Assembly (NCBI GenBank): GCA_001692895.1
Contig: KV748218.1
Span: 1,426,001-1,490,000, forward strand
Source of the DNA: Cenococcum geophilum 1.58
Lineage: Eukaryota; Ascomycota; Dothideomycetes; Gloniales; Gloniaceae
Direction of reading: 5' to 3'
Length of the DNA: 64,000 nt
The translations under genes and the position numbers were made by a program. The notes beneath the pieces were generated by a model. The model was not told the origin of the DNA. It searched no databases and worked only from the letters and a program-made list of their open reading frames with translations. Positions 1 to 12,179 of the stretch are shown here, piece by piece. How positions within the stretch are numbered: position 1 is the first letter of the stretch; each line of letters starts with the position of its first letter.

Positions 1-3000
1 TTATTAGTAAGAAACTGTTATAGTTCCTTTATCTTCTTTACGAATTTATTTGCTTTTATAACTTATAAGGCGTAATAAATAGGGTAAGGAACATTACTAA
101 AGGGTTTAAAACCCATTTATAGGTACTAGCTGTAATTAGCTAGGAATAGGGAGACTTTTATAGTTTCCGAGACGGAATTATTTATAGTAAACTTGGCAAA
201 TATAAGCTAGTTAATTTAGTTATCCTATAAATATAACGTATATATCCGAATATACTATTCCATTATAGCATTTACGCGTTTTATTTGGCCATCCGTTTCT
301 AGGTAATACGCGGTAGATAATAGTACTTTAATGCGGAGTTAAGTAGTTAGTTCTTTCTAGAATGCTAAGATAAACTAGCTGCCTTTATTAGAGATAATTG
401 TTTTAGGGAGTCCGTGGAGTTTCCATATATAATCTAGGAATAGTTAGGTAACAGCAGGCGTTAATATATTAGGGCAGGCAATTAAGTGTCTTATTTTAGA
501 TAGTCGGTCTATAACTACTATAATGTTTATATAGCCTCTACTCTTAAGAAGGTCAATAATAAAATCAATTAAAATATCCTTCTATCTTCGGTTTAGAATA
601 GGTAGCGGCTTTAAAAAACCGTTATACGTCTTATATAAGGCTTTAGCTCGTCGGTAGGTATAGCAGCTAAAGACGTACCTTTATATTATATTATGCATAT
701 TCGGCTAATAATACTCCCGTTAAAGTAGTTCTAGGGTTTTTCCTCAGCCTGGGTAGCCGGCGATAGGTAGATTGTATACGTGTTTAAGGAGTTTAAGCTT
801 AAGCCTATTGTAATTAGGGATAACTAGATGGTTTTAGTAATATAAGCGGTTTCCGCGGGCTTTATATTTACTTAAAGAAATCTTTTTAGAGCGTTTAATG
901 CCATCTTATATTAGCTTAAGCGTCTCTTAGATAAACTCGTTATTTAGGTATTTATTAACTATAATCTTTTTAATTAATTAATTAGTTATTTTAAGGACGT
1001 ATACCGTAAGATCTTTAGTAGAAGGGTTAAATAGTTTAGGGCGAAGTAGGGTCTAATTTCGGTAAGAGCGCGCTTCTTCTAGGGCTGGCGCGTCTTGCGA
1101 GCGTTAGGTTAGGGCATTAGGCTTCTAACCTTAAACGCCTAGGTAGTATATAATTAAAAATTAAAAATAAGATAGATATTCTAACCAGCGGGCCTAATAA
1201 TAACTTAGCTATTTTATAGTTATAAAGTACTATAGGTTCTTATAGTTGCTAAAGACCTTAATTAGAAATCCAGCGCCTTCTAGTTTAGGTCGCTATTGTT
1301 TAAAATATTTAATAATAGCTAATAATTCCTTATCGTAGATCTCGTAGTTATATTTAGCTAGACTTAGTTATTTTAAGAAGTATGCTATAAGGTGCAATGC
1401 TCTATCCTTGTTATATTAAGATAGGATGCCTTTAGTAATATAGTCGGATAAGTCGGCTTCTATAACACTTATTTAGTTTAGGTTAAAGTATTAGAGTACG
1501 GGCGTAGTAGTAAATATAACCTTTAGATAGACAAAGGCCTTCTTATATTCCTTATTAAAGATAAAGACTTTATCCTTTTAGATTAGAGCTATAAGGGGTA
1601 AAACTAGGGTAAAGAAGTTATTAATAAACCGTTAGTAGAAATTAGTAAATCCTATAAAGGCTTTTACGTCCTTAACGTTCTCGGGTTCTTACTAGTTTAT
1701 AATTACTTTAACTTTCTTTAGGTCTATTTATATACCGTTTATAAAAATAAGGAGTCTAAGGTATAGAACTTCCATTTTATAAAACTTGTATTTATCTATA
1801 TCTAATTATAGACTACCTCTGTGCAGGGCTTATAAAATAAGGTTAACGTATTTCTAATATTCAGTTAGGTTATTACTATATATTAGGATGTCGTTAATAT
1901 AAGCAGTATAGAAAATATCTAGGTAGGGGCGTAGGGTATTATTTATATAATATTAAAACGAGCTTGGAGCGTTTATAAGGCTAAAGGGTATTACTAAGTA
2001 CTTAAATAGTCTATATCGGGTACAAAATGTAGTAAGCTATTTGTCCTCTTTTATAATATAAAGATGGTTAAATGCAAAGATAATATTGAGCTTTGTATAG
2101 TAACGAGCCTTACTTAGTTAGTTTAGCGTCTCTTATATTAACGGGATCGGATATTAGTTCTTAACGGTAACGGCGTTAAGAGCTTAGTAGTCTACATAGA
2201 AGCGTAAACCGCCGCTAGGTTTCTTAACGAAGATTACTAATACGGCTATAGGCGACGAGCTTGCTCTAATAAATCCTTTGCTTAGGTTCTCGTCTAAATA
2301 CTTTTATAGCACTTAGAGTTTATTTTAGGACATCCCGTATAAGGGTTTAAATCTAAGCTGCTTTCCTTCTTTAAGTATAATCTTATAGTTATATAGTTGG
2401 TATTTTAGTAGCTTATTAGCTTTCTTTTATAAAAATGCATCTAGGCGATAATAATACTCTATTAGTACCTTTATAGTAGGGTTAGTATACTTCTTTAGTA
2501 CTAAGGCCTTCTTAATATTAGCTATCGTAATAGCGAAGATTATATACTTGGGTTTCTTAGTAAGTTACGCTAGCGGGGTAGCTCTAATTATACGGATATC
2601 TAGGGTGCTAAGCTTGCTCGGATTGTCTATAGTTTCTTATTTAGGTTTAGGTTTAGTATTAGGTACAGAGTTAGTATTAAATTTAGGTTTAGGTTCTTTA
2701 AAAATCCTTTTTATAGTGGAATACTAGTCCTTTTAGTATTTTCGTATATAGAGCTTAAGCTTTTACTTAGCTCGGGGTAGTGCAGTACTTAGTAATAACT
2801 TATGGAATTCGGTAGAGTTTTTAAATCCTTAGTGGATGTCGGTGGAATTCTTAGGCGTAGAGTAGGCATTGATGGAAATCTTATATTAGTGGAATTTAGT
2901 GGAATTCCTAGGTTAGTAGAATCTAGTAGGTTCCTCAGGTACGGGGTAGACAGTTATAGAAATTTTAAACTGGTAGATCCTGGTGAATTTTTTAGATTTT

Positions 3001-3420
3001 AGTTTTAGGTCTAAGTAGCAAGTTATAAGGCACTTCTACTTATAACGGGAGGTAGTAAATAAAAGCTTAAGGTTGTCCTAATTAATAGTTACCTTATATA
3101 ACTTTATTTAGGGTTGTTTAAGGATTACTAAGTAACCTAAGGTAGTAACAAAAAGTTTAATTAATTCTTTATAGTTTAGGTATTAGAGTCTTAGGAATAC
3201 TATATAGGTAATACGGCCTAAAACGGTGCGTTTACTATTAAATCCAAATACGTTAATATACCGGTTAAGGGGGGTTAGGGTAAAACTATTATCTTACACA
3301 AAGATCTTATTAATAAATCCTATACCGCTAGCTCCTGTATCAATTAGGATTTAAGTATTAGCCTATTAACTATTCTGCCGAAGACGATAGTTAATAGTTA
3401 TACTACGGTCCTAAGAGTTA
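1..3420 (-). pseudogene. Degraded pol of Gypsy A2 (protease, RT, RNase H, integrase)
   Basis: Read on the minus strand this matches pol of element A domain by domain: protease near 3300-3360, RT with the YxDD box near 1885-1905 reading Y-I-N-D, then RNase H and integrase towards base 1. One catalytic Asp of the RT is Asn, the expected G->A product of RIP. The protease-RT linker at about 2640-3000 holds short in-frame repeats and is clearly longer than the corresponding part of A (41630-41740). The chromodomain end lies outside the window. Many TAA/TAG codons make it non-functional. Confidence 0.88.
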
Positions 3421-4684
3421 GAGTTTATAACATTAAATGCATTTAACGAGATTCTATAGCAGAGCCGTCCTAGAGAGCGACTTAGCTCCAAGACCTTCCT
3501 TTTAGAGGTAATCGGGGTGGGGTTCTTATAGGACATCAGCTGTAGCTTCGTTCTTATAAATAGTGCTTGCTAAATACAGGGCTAGAACTAGGTAAAGATT
3601 AGAGACGGTAACTAGAAGATTAATACGGTAAACGGCTGCTAGTATTAGCTGTTTATAATTTATATTTAGGCATAGGGACGGAGCAGTAGTTAGAGAGATA
3701 AGAGCTACTTCTATATTTAAAGCAAAGGCCTAGCTTAATGCGTCGTTCTTATTTAAAGGACCCTAGTAGGGCGTACCCTAGGGTCTTAGTGTTAATATCC
3801 ATAGCATTAGGGTACTTAGGCTAAGATAATAACTTAGTAAACGTTTGCGGGGTTGCTGTATTATATTAAGGAGCGGGCTTTGGTGTTAGGCGTAGTATAT
3901 TATTATATCGTTTATTAATAACGTTTATGCAGGCATTAAGGGCTCCCGGTAGGTCTACGCCTATTAGGGAGGTTTTTAGTTTAGGGCTTAATGATTTAAT
4001 AAGGCTGTTAATTAGTGCAGAGTCGTTCCAGCCTATTTCCTTTGCGTAACAGTTAAATTTAGAGAAGTATACTAGGAAACTTTTTATTTCTTAAGTTATA
4101 TAGTTTATCTTTCTTTAAGCAGTAGCTTGGCGGTTTAGGTTACTATATATAGCTTTAAGAAATACAACTAGGCTTTATACTGAGTTTAGCTAAAGCGGTT
4201 TAATAAGGTTAGCTATATCTCCTTTTAGTCGACTTAGGGCGTAATAGAGTCGGTTAGCTTTAGTTAGATAACAGTTAGCGTTACTAATTAGCTTATTTTT
4301 AAGCTAGCTTAAAAATAATTAGAGCTCTTATTATTTACTAGTAAATACTAAAGGATCTAGTAGTCGTTTAAATTATTTTAGTATAGTAGTCGGCTTAGGG
4401 TAAGTGGCTATTATAGGTTTAGGGTTTGCGTTCCGCGTGTTTATCTCCGGAGATAGCGTTTAGTCTTAAGGTCCTAGTATAGGCATCTTAAGGGCGCGGA
4501 CTTCTTCTTAGAGGTCCTTAATTAATTGCTAATATCGTGCTTCTTATTTAGCTTATTATTAATTTAAAGTGGCTTAGTTCTATTTAAGGGCGTCTATAAA
4601 AGACTTTTATATCCCTACTAATTATTTTTAGAGTGCGGATATAATACCAGCGGCCGTTATAGGGGCTTTAGGTTCGTTCTGCAT
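3420..4684 (-). pseudogene. Degraded gag of Gypsy A2
   Basis: Structural nucleocapsid gene of A2. The start is the ATG whose complement lies at 4682-4684, because the following residues (M-Q-N-E-P-K-A-P) match the start of gag in A (31908), where Gln has become a stop. A CCHC zinc knuckle is seen at about 3683-3724, reading C-F-K-Y...Y...C with the second Cys and the His replaced by Tyr. The 35-bp gap from the LTR edge at 4719 to the ATG would hold the primer-binding site. Confidence 0.82.
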
Positions 4685-4718
4685 ATTAATAGTAGTATAA
4701 GTAGTTAACGTAACGTAG

Positions 4719-5068
4719 TGTCACGGAGTAAGTATAAGCGACGATAATATATAGTAAGGTAGATATTATTAAGCTATATATATAAACTATATAAGGAGGT
4801 TAAGACGTTATATAAGGAAAGAAGGTAAGAAAACGGGAAGAAAGGGTATATATTGTTAACTTAGTTGCTTAATTAATACATATATCGACAGAATAGGGTT
4901 TAGGTTATAGTCCTAGCAAAACTTAGTAGAATATAGCAGAATGCCGTAGATTACCGTTAGATTGCCATTAGATTACCATTAGATTACTATTTCGCGGTTA
5001 GTCTCTAATTACTAAGTTGGTGAAAATAGGTAAACGTGTGTAAGGTGTTATAGGGGTGTTCCGTAACA
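4719..5068 (-). repeat. 5' LTR of Gypsy A2 (350 bp)
   Basis: Begins TGTTACGG and ends CGTGACA on the minus strand, and is homologous to the 371-bp LTRs of A. It contains two short tandem arrays seen in all LTRs of this family: a GGYAATCTAA-type 10-11-mer near 4950-4990 and an ATTCTGCYAA-type 10-mer near 4910-4950. No partner LTR lies in the window. Confidence 0.92.
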
Positions 5069-5101
5069 GCGAGCACCTACTACTTCTACCTACAATATTA
5101 A

Positions 5102-5372
5102 TGTATAATTACAGCACCTGTCGTACCAACCGCGTGCTTACGCGTTCGGTACGCCGAGTACGCGTTTACGCGTTTGGTGCACCAACCACCCGCTTACGCG
5201 TCTGGTGCACTTCTGAAGCACTAACTAATCAGGGGGGAGGCGCATCAGTATATAGACTACGTAGTCTGCTTAATACAATCGAGAGTCACCACCGTCTAAA
5301 TGAGCATACGATACTATACGTATTTCGTGCCCCTAGACACGACTCACTTATACTATTAAATTGGTACCAACA
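5102..5372 (+). repeat. 5' LTR of the Copia element
   Basis: 271 bp, nearly identical to 11096-11366. The first part holds a repeated TTACGCGTYYGGTRC motif. No perfect tRNA primer-binding site is obvious directly after base 5372. Confidence 0.95.
5140..5201 (+). promoter_or_regulatory. Cluster of four ACGCGT boxes in the Copia LTR
   Basis: ACGCGT occurs at 5140-5145, 5160-5165, 5168-5173 and 5196-5201, embedded in a repeated TTACGCGTYYGGTRC unit; all four are also present in the 3' LTR (11134, 11154, 11162, 11190). ACGCGT is the MluI cell-cycle box bound by MBF (Mbp1/Swi6) in ascomycetes. Their position in the presumed U3 suggests promoter elements; this role is inferred, not shown. Confidence 0.45.
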
Positions 5373-5900
5373 CTGATTAGTGAGCGCGCACAGATTAGGA
5401 GATACGCACTTACTTAGAAGACGTCCAACGCTCCACCTTGCAAGCCCCTATTTCAGTTAAAGAGAATTAAAGTACTTTAGATTTGGAAGACGTCTGACGC
5501 TCTACCTTACCTAGAATTACCTTAAATCTACCCTGGTTTTAGAAGACGTTTACGCTCCACCTTAATTAGAGATATTAACTACTATACCAGTAGTTAACGC
5601 GACCACGTTAAGAACACAACCACACTAAGAACGCGACCACCACACCCTACTAAAATACCCCGGCCTCCTCTCTAACCCCTTACGGAGACCCCTCACCCTT
5701 TTACGAACCGTTACGGACCCATTAATTACTTTTACGGACTGTTACGGAGACCTCTTACCCTCCTACAAACCACTATAGACCTATTAAGACCCTACGGAGA
5801 CCCCTTACCCTTCTACGAACCGTTACGGGCCCGTCAACCGATTTTACGGACCCTTATAAGACCTCTTCCACCCGCTACGCACCACACTACACTATACAGT
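5373..5900 (+). other. Copia leader with two sets of internal repeats
   Basis: Untranslated region between LTR and gag. A GAAGACGTYYRACGCTCYACCTT motif recurs at about 5417, 5487 and 5543. Further on, units built on TTACGGAGACC and CCTTACCCTYYTACRAACC recur at about 5690-5850. I see no ORF in it. Confidence 0.6.
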
Positions 5901-8900
5901 ATGGCAGATATTAGCAAGTAGGTTAATGAAGGTCAAAAGAAGTAGAGACAAGGAGTTGACATTACGTCTATAGATAACGTCAATAACTATATTAAATTTA
6001 AAATCCTTAAGTACGAATACTTTAAGCTTATAAACGTTAACCTATAGGAGCAATACTAGGAAGACTTTGCGGACTTTACGGAAGCTATCTTTAAGGAATG
6101 CAACCCTACTACTATCCGTAACCTACGGACCCTTTTACGTAACTAAGGCGTATGGGTTAAAAGGAATAAATAGGTTACTATCGTACGGTCCTTATATAAT
6201 ACAATATATAAGGAGAACTAAACGGAATAGACTAAGAAAGAAATCCTAAACGAGTATAATACTACTAAGGAACTCTTTGCTTCTTTCAAACTTAATATAA
6301 TTGCTAGCCTTATACTTAACCCTTTTAACCAAATTCGTCCTATAAACCTAAGTAGTTTCGGAATTAATCTTATGGGCTAAAGTATACCTAGTACTTAAGT
6401 TATGGACCGTAATACCCCCGCAAACTAAAATACGGACCAAATTACCCCTGTTATTTAAGTCACAGATCTGCAAGCTATATATTTGTAAACCACAAATCTA
6501 TAAGTTATAGATCTGCAACCTATTTAATTAAAGACCTACGGTAAGGAGCTAGCTAACCTGGCTAAGCTCTATACCGACGAATCTAAGTATAGCAGCGAAA
6601 ACGATAACTTTAACTTTAAATTAACTATCTTTACGGACCTCTGCCAGAAGGCTGACATTCCTAAATAAGAGTTTAGCTAAGCCTACTCTACCATACTGCG
6701 CGGCCTAGCACTTAACCACTACTACACTAACCTTAAAAGTAACCCCCTTGGTGTTTCTTTTAATAAGCTATGCGAAGCTATATATAACTACTTTAAAGGA
6801 CCGGAATATAAGCATAATATCCTTACCTAATAGAATGCGACCAAGCTATGGACCGTAATGGACAAGAATACTAAAAAATCGACTATAGAGTGCCTGCAAA
6901 TCCTTATTAAAGACCTCCGCCACCTATAGCACGGTCTTAATATCAAGCTTTAAACGGACGACTTCCTATATAATAAACTTATTACGGCCTACTAAGAAGT
7001 AGAGCCCTGTAAGTACGCCTACTACAAGCCTACAGATACCTTAGCTGGCCTTATTAATAATCTACGCTCCTCTATTATAACGTATAAAGTCTTAAACCCA
7101 CTAGGCAGCACTTAAGCCTTTGTTACGGATATTTAATATCCGTAAATAGACTTAGACGTCTACTTTACGGACCGCCGCTACCGCCAGTAGCACCCGTACC
7201 AACTAAGTCCTACCCGTAACCCCCGCAGCAACCCCTGTACGAAAACATACCCCCACAGACAAACCAGCCAGAAGTGCTTTGTGTGCGGTAAGGAAGGATA
7301 TTAGTCTATAAGGCATACCTAGGAAGAACGTAACAAGTCTAGGAAGAGACTTAATAGCCGTATTAACCAGTTTATTTTGGAATACGAAGGAGAGAAAGTA
7401 AAAGAGCCCCCTAATAAGTTAATAGAAGCCCTTATAATTGACTTTAACTTAGACGCTTAGGAATAAGAGACCTTAGAGATATTCTTAACCACTTTTAGAC
7501 CTTTTATAGACAGTTAAGCCTTTAATATTATAACCGTATTAGCCAACCGTTCCTTTATATACTTAGTTACGCCTAAAAACTATTCCGCAAGCACCCCTAT
7601 TACGGACGTTATAGATTATAAGCAGGACTTATTTACATATATTACTATAGAACGCTATACCCCTAAGGAATTCTATAGTGTTATAATCGATATAGGTGCC
7701 TTTAAGAAGTCTACCGTAGGCTACGGATAATACCTCGTATATAGGACCACCGTAAATAACAATACGGACATTAATATTACGTAAACTAGGGCCGTAAACG
7801 TCTAATTCAGCATTAGCTTAACTGTATTAATTAAATTAGTTATAGTTAAGACCCCAATTAGCCTAGTTAACTTCTATATAGTAAAAGTAGACACCCCTTT
7901 TTTACTCTGCCTTATAGATATAAATAGGTTATAGGTGTACTATAATAATGTTATAGACACCCTAATTGGCCCCGTAACTGCCCTAAAAAGCAAGCATATT
8001 ACCCTACTAATTATATGACGATTTAGACACCCGTTCCTTATATAGGGAGAGACTTTACAGACCTATATTTAGGAATCTTTTAACTATAACCCGTGCTACC
8101 TTACTAGTACGGAGATCCACCGTCTGTACCGCCGTTTCGGCTACCCGTTAGCCGAAAAGCTATATAGAGTCCTTAAACGCTTTAGACACAACGATATTAA
8201 TAGGAAGGCAGTTAATTACCTAACTAAATACTGCTCCTTTTGCCAGAAATATGGACGTTCCTTAGGCCGATTTAAGTTCACCCTTTATAAGGACCTTAAC
8301 TTTAACCACTTAGTATACGTAGACATTATATATATTAACGGCAGCCTAGTATTACACATAATTAATAAGGTAACCCGCTACTAAGCTGCCCGTTAGTTGT
8401 AAAATATATCTATAAAGCACATTTAGGATATTTTACGGACCTGCTAAATTAATATATACGTTAGACCCCCTAAGTATATCACCTACGACGCCAATAGGAA
8501 CTTTATTAGCAAGGAATTCCAGCAGTATACTACGGCCATAGCTATATTAACAAAAGCTGTCCCAGTTAAGGCATATTAATCTATTAGGCTTATTAAGTAA
8601 GCTTACCTAGCCTTATAGAGAGCTTACTAGATTATTACGGACGAATATAAGGATATCTAAAAGGAACTAGCTTTATAGATAGCCGTAAAAGCTATTAATA
8701 ATACCGCTAGCCCTAACGGACTAGTACCCACCCTCTTGGTTTACGGAGCCTACCTAAGGATAAGCAGCCTAGGCCCTCCTGCCCTATCTATTACGGAACG
8801 AGCAGCTATAATACGGAAGGTAATAGCCGAAATAGTTAAATTACGGGCTAAATAAACTATTAATAACGCCCTATACTACCGTAACGGACCTAATATAACC

Positions 8901-10844
8901 CTAGTATATAACTTCCCGCTTAACTCTAAAGTCCTTATATAGCGTAAAAGCGGCAATTAGACTAGACCTTACCGTCTATTAGCCGTAGAAGACGAGATTT
9001 GCTATGTATAGCTCCCTAGCGGACCGACAAGCTTTAGAAGCACGTCCGTAAAACCCTATTTTCGGTCCGAAAACATCTATAACGTTAAGCTAGACGAACT
9101 AGAAGTACCTGCCGAATTGGATAAACTAGAAGCACCCTTACCTACCTTAGAGGTCCTTTAGAAACCTAATGAACCTGCGGAACCTGCTATAAAGCGTGGC
9201 CGAGGACGCCCTCGTAAGAACCCCGTAATAGAGAATTACCTAACCTCTACAGGCATATCCGTAAAGTAATCTCCGCCTACGGATATATTAGCTCTAGTAT
9301 AGGAAACCCCTTTTATAGACTTATAATGTAAAGAGATTAACGGACTACTTAAGAAGGGCGTTTTTACAGTTATAATGGAGAGAGACGTTCCGCAAGGCGT
9401 CCGTATATTTAACTCGCGCTTTATTAATAAAATTAAGCACCCTAGTACTAATAAAGCCTTTAAAAAGCTAAGGCTTATTATATAAGCTTATAACGACTAG
9501 GGAAAGGACCTTATTCTTACGCAATCGCCTATAATTTAACGGGTTAGTTAACAGATTATACTTATACTTACGCCGGGACTACAGCAAACTAAACCCGTAG
9601 CCCTCTACTTACGGGACATCTCGCAAGCCTATGTGCAGTCTAATACTTACCTAAGTAGGGACATCTTTATACAGCTATCGCTTAAGCTTAATCTATAACT
9701 AGGAATAATTTTATAGGTTATAAAACCACTTTACGGAGTGCCAGAAGCTAGAAACTACTAGTTTAAGATGTACTACTAGCACCACGTTAGTAAACTCAAG
9801 ATAGAGCAGTTAACCTATAACCCTTGCCTTCTATATACCCTATTAAACGGCCTTAGCATTATTAGACTCTAAATAAACGATACCCTCTTTTTAGTAAACT
9901 AAACTTTTATAGACGCGGAAGAGACTAAATTGTAAGAAGCTAAGTTCCTAGTAAAGCCGTAAGAGCAGTTAACTAAGCGGACTCTAATTAAGTTTAACGG
10001 AGGCTTAATTATATAAAAGGGCAACTTAATTTAGCTAACTTAGGAACGCTAAGCTTAAAACCTAAAGCCTATTACGGTAAAGCCTACGGACCTTACTAGT
10101 TCCCGTAAAGAGACCTATAAGACCATAAATATAAAGGACTAATACGCTGCACAGCGTGTAAGAGGTGCCTATATCGCCATAGTTTGTTAACCCAAATCTA
10201 CCTATAACTTATCCTTTGCGGCCTAGGTAGTAGATCCGTAAGAAGAAAATATTAAGTAGCTTAATAAGCGCATCTAATGGCAAATTAATAATGCGATAAG
10301 AGGACTTACTTTTATACCGCTAGACCTAAATTCTATTAGCGTAATAGTATTTACGGACGCCTCCTTTACCAATAATAGGGACCTATTATCGCAAATCGGC
10401 TTTATAATTATACTTATAGACTATAACTAAGACGTAAATATACTATATTGGTCTTTAATTAAATGCAAATAAGTAACCCGTAGTGTACTAGCTTTTAAAC
10501 TATATGCACTAGCCTATAGCTTTAATATAGCAGCCGTAATCAAATTAACAATTTAGAAGATCCTACAATTGAAGTAGCTACCCCTGGTTTTATACACCGA
10601 TTTAAAGTCTCTCTACGACTGCCTAGTTAAACTAGGTACGATATAAGAGAAGAGGCTTATAGTCGACCTAATGTGCTTACGTCAGGCCTACGAACAACGT
10701 GAGATTACGGAGGTCGAATGGATCAGCAGCGGAGACAACCTAGCAGACGCTATAACTAAGGCAAAGCCGTGTTAAGCTCTTAAAACCCTAATTAACACGA
10801 ATAAGCTCAACCTAAAGGTTATAGAATGGGTAGAGCGAGACTAA
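5901..10844 (+). pseudogene. Copia gag-pol polyprotein, 1,648 codons in one frame, many stops
   Basis: Encoded capsid plus enzymes for reverse transcription and integration. ATG at 5901 (M-A-D-I-S) and the terminal TAA at 10842-10844 are in the same frame; the length is an exact multiple of three and I see no indel, only RIP-type stops. Domains in order: gag with a zinc knuckle at about 7275-7315 (C-F-V-C-G-K-E-G-Y, ending R-H-T); integrase with H..C-S-F-C-Q zinc finger at 8110-8250 and D-A-N-R-N-F near 8490; Copia RT with the P-L-Y-G-V-P-E-A block near 9730 and a degraded xDD box (I-N-D-T-L-F) near 9880; RNase H at 10330-10800 starting V-F-T-D-A-S. Gag and Pol share one frame, as is common in Copia. 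Confidence 0.93.
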
Positions 10845-11095
10845 CGGAGCATTTACGGTTCAGCTACGGCCCGTCAGAAGGCCGTACGGTGCATTCACGG
10901 CCCGTCAAAAGGCCGTATAGTTCATTTTACGGACCGTAAGCAGGACTTACGGCCAGCTTGGAAGCACCATTTGGAAGGCAACCTAAAAGGCACCTCAGGA
11001 GGGATTTCCTATGTATTTTCTTATGTGTTTTATGGTTCTATTAAGACAATTACAAAGGCTATACATAAGTGGTTTCATTTTCCAAGTACCGCTAG
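10845..11095 (+). other. Copia 3' untranslated region with stem-loops
   Basis: Between the gag-pol stop and the 3' LTR. Two closely similar hairpins occur at 10865-10886 and 10896-10917, each with arms ACGGCC/GGCCGT around CGTCARAA, followed by the palindrome TTACGGACCGTAA near 10927-10939. A purine tract is not evident directly beside the LTR; the nearest purine-rich stretch is near 10997-11005. Confidence 0.6.
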
Positions 11096-11366
11096 TGTAT
11101 AATTACAGCACCTGTCATACTAACCGCGTGCTTACGCGTTTGGTACGCCAAGTACGCGTTTACGCGTTTGGTGCACTAACCACCCGCTTACGCGTCTGGT
11201 GCACTTCTGAAGCACTAACTAATCAGGGGGGAGGCGCATCAGTATATAGACTACGTAGTCTGCTTGATACAATCGAGAGTCACTACCGTCTAAATGAGCA
11301 TACGATACTATACGTATTTCGTGCCCCTAGACACGACTCACTTATACCATTAAATTGGTACCAACA
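11096..11366 (+). repeat. 3' LTR of the Copia element
   Basis: 271 bp copy of 5102-5372 with the same termini and the same four ACGCGT boxes. Followed by the ATTAA target duplication. Confidence 0.95.
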
Positions 11367-11371
11367 ATTAA

Positions 11372-12179
11372 ACTTCTCCATTTTTAAGCTATACGGCTTT
11401 TACTTTTATATATAACTTATTTAATAGAGAATTTGTTATTTATTCGGTCTAGAAGTTATCGTTACTCTATATATAGTTTTAGTAACTTCCTAACGCCTCT
11501 ATAATAATTTTAAAAAATTTAGTATCCCTTACATTGATAAAATGTGTACTTAGAGCTGTGCTCTATACGCACTAATTAGGAAGCTGTATACGCAGGCGGT
11601 CAATCGTTTTGCCAGATAATTAAGGCCTTAAAGGAAGGTAGTAATTCGGGGGCTAGTGGTGGCTTTTTCGCGACCTGACTTTTAGAAGTGGGATATCGAG
11701 TAGGCTGTACAAGATCTATATCACTAGAAATGCAATTACAAACCATTGTAGTGATGTAATTAATTAATAAAGTACTTGACCTAAGAAAGTTAATGTTCTT
11801 TAATCGCGTGCACGGGTCATACCTTTAAGTACACTATTAATGCAAGGGATAGTATAGTTATATACTTAAAGAAGAAACTATATATTTTTTATTAATAAAT
11901 ATTTAGTAGTTATTAAAATTTTAAAAAAATTTTAAATTTTTTTTTATTAAGGTTTAAGATTTTTAAAATAGAGTTTATTAAAAAAAATTAGCTATACTAT
12001 ATACTTAATCGTCACTTATAATCTTCTTTATATAATTATTAAGTAACTACAGCTTCAAGCCTTCTTATAAATCTATAACTATATATTAATAGAAAGGGTG
12101 GGCCCTTATACAAATCTCGTAGGAGCGTGCCTATTCTAATTAGTAAGACGTTTATAATCTAAAAGGTTTATATAAGGCT
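11372..12179. other. Spacer: weakly RIPed island and AT-rich tract, no gene recognised
   Basis: 11540-11830 retains CA and TG dinucleotides at a visibly higher level than the surroundings. It contains the small inverted pair ATCACTA/TAGTGAT around 11720-11756. 11870-11990 is simple A/T-rich sequence. I find no convincing reading frame in either part. Confidence 0.5.

Larger units (their letters stand above)
1..5068 (-). mobile_element. Ty3/Gypsy element A2, truncated by the window start
   Basis: Second copy of the Gypsy family that also forms element A (31497-45458), in the opposite orientation. Only the 5' LTR, gag and most of pol are in the window; the 3' end lies beyond base 1. Reverse-complement identity to A is plain throughout, for example the RT stretch at 1990-2080 against 42470-42540. 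A2 lacks the insertion of E that splits A, so it shows the empty site at about 3256-3260. It is heavily RIP-mutated, with stops in every domain. Confidence 0.93.
5102..11366 (+). mobile_element. Complete Ty1/Copia LTR retrotransposon, RIP-inactivated
   Basis: Two 271-bp LTRs (5102-5372 and 11096-11366), each starting TGTATAATTACAG and ending CCAACA, flank one gag-pol reading frame. The host sequence ATTAA occurs immediately outside both ends (5097-5101 and 11367-11371), an exact 5-bp target duplication. Domain order gag, integrase, RT, RNase H places it in Ty1/Copia. The LTRs differ mainly by C/T and G/A changes, so insertion age cannot be read directly from LTR divergence. Confidence 0.96.

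Noticed and set aside
2640..2700. TTTAGG-like repeats resembling telomere sequence
   Set aside because: On the minus strand they are the low-complexity coding linker of Gypsy A2, matched by CCTAAACC-type sequence in the pol of A at about 41850-41890.
5056..5376. 106-codon frame across the Copia LTR, and its counterpart at 11011-11415
   Set aside because: They run through the LTRs and their flanks; they are open by chance because of the CG-rich repeat units.
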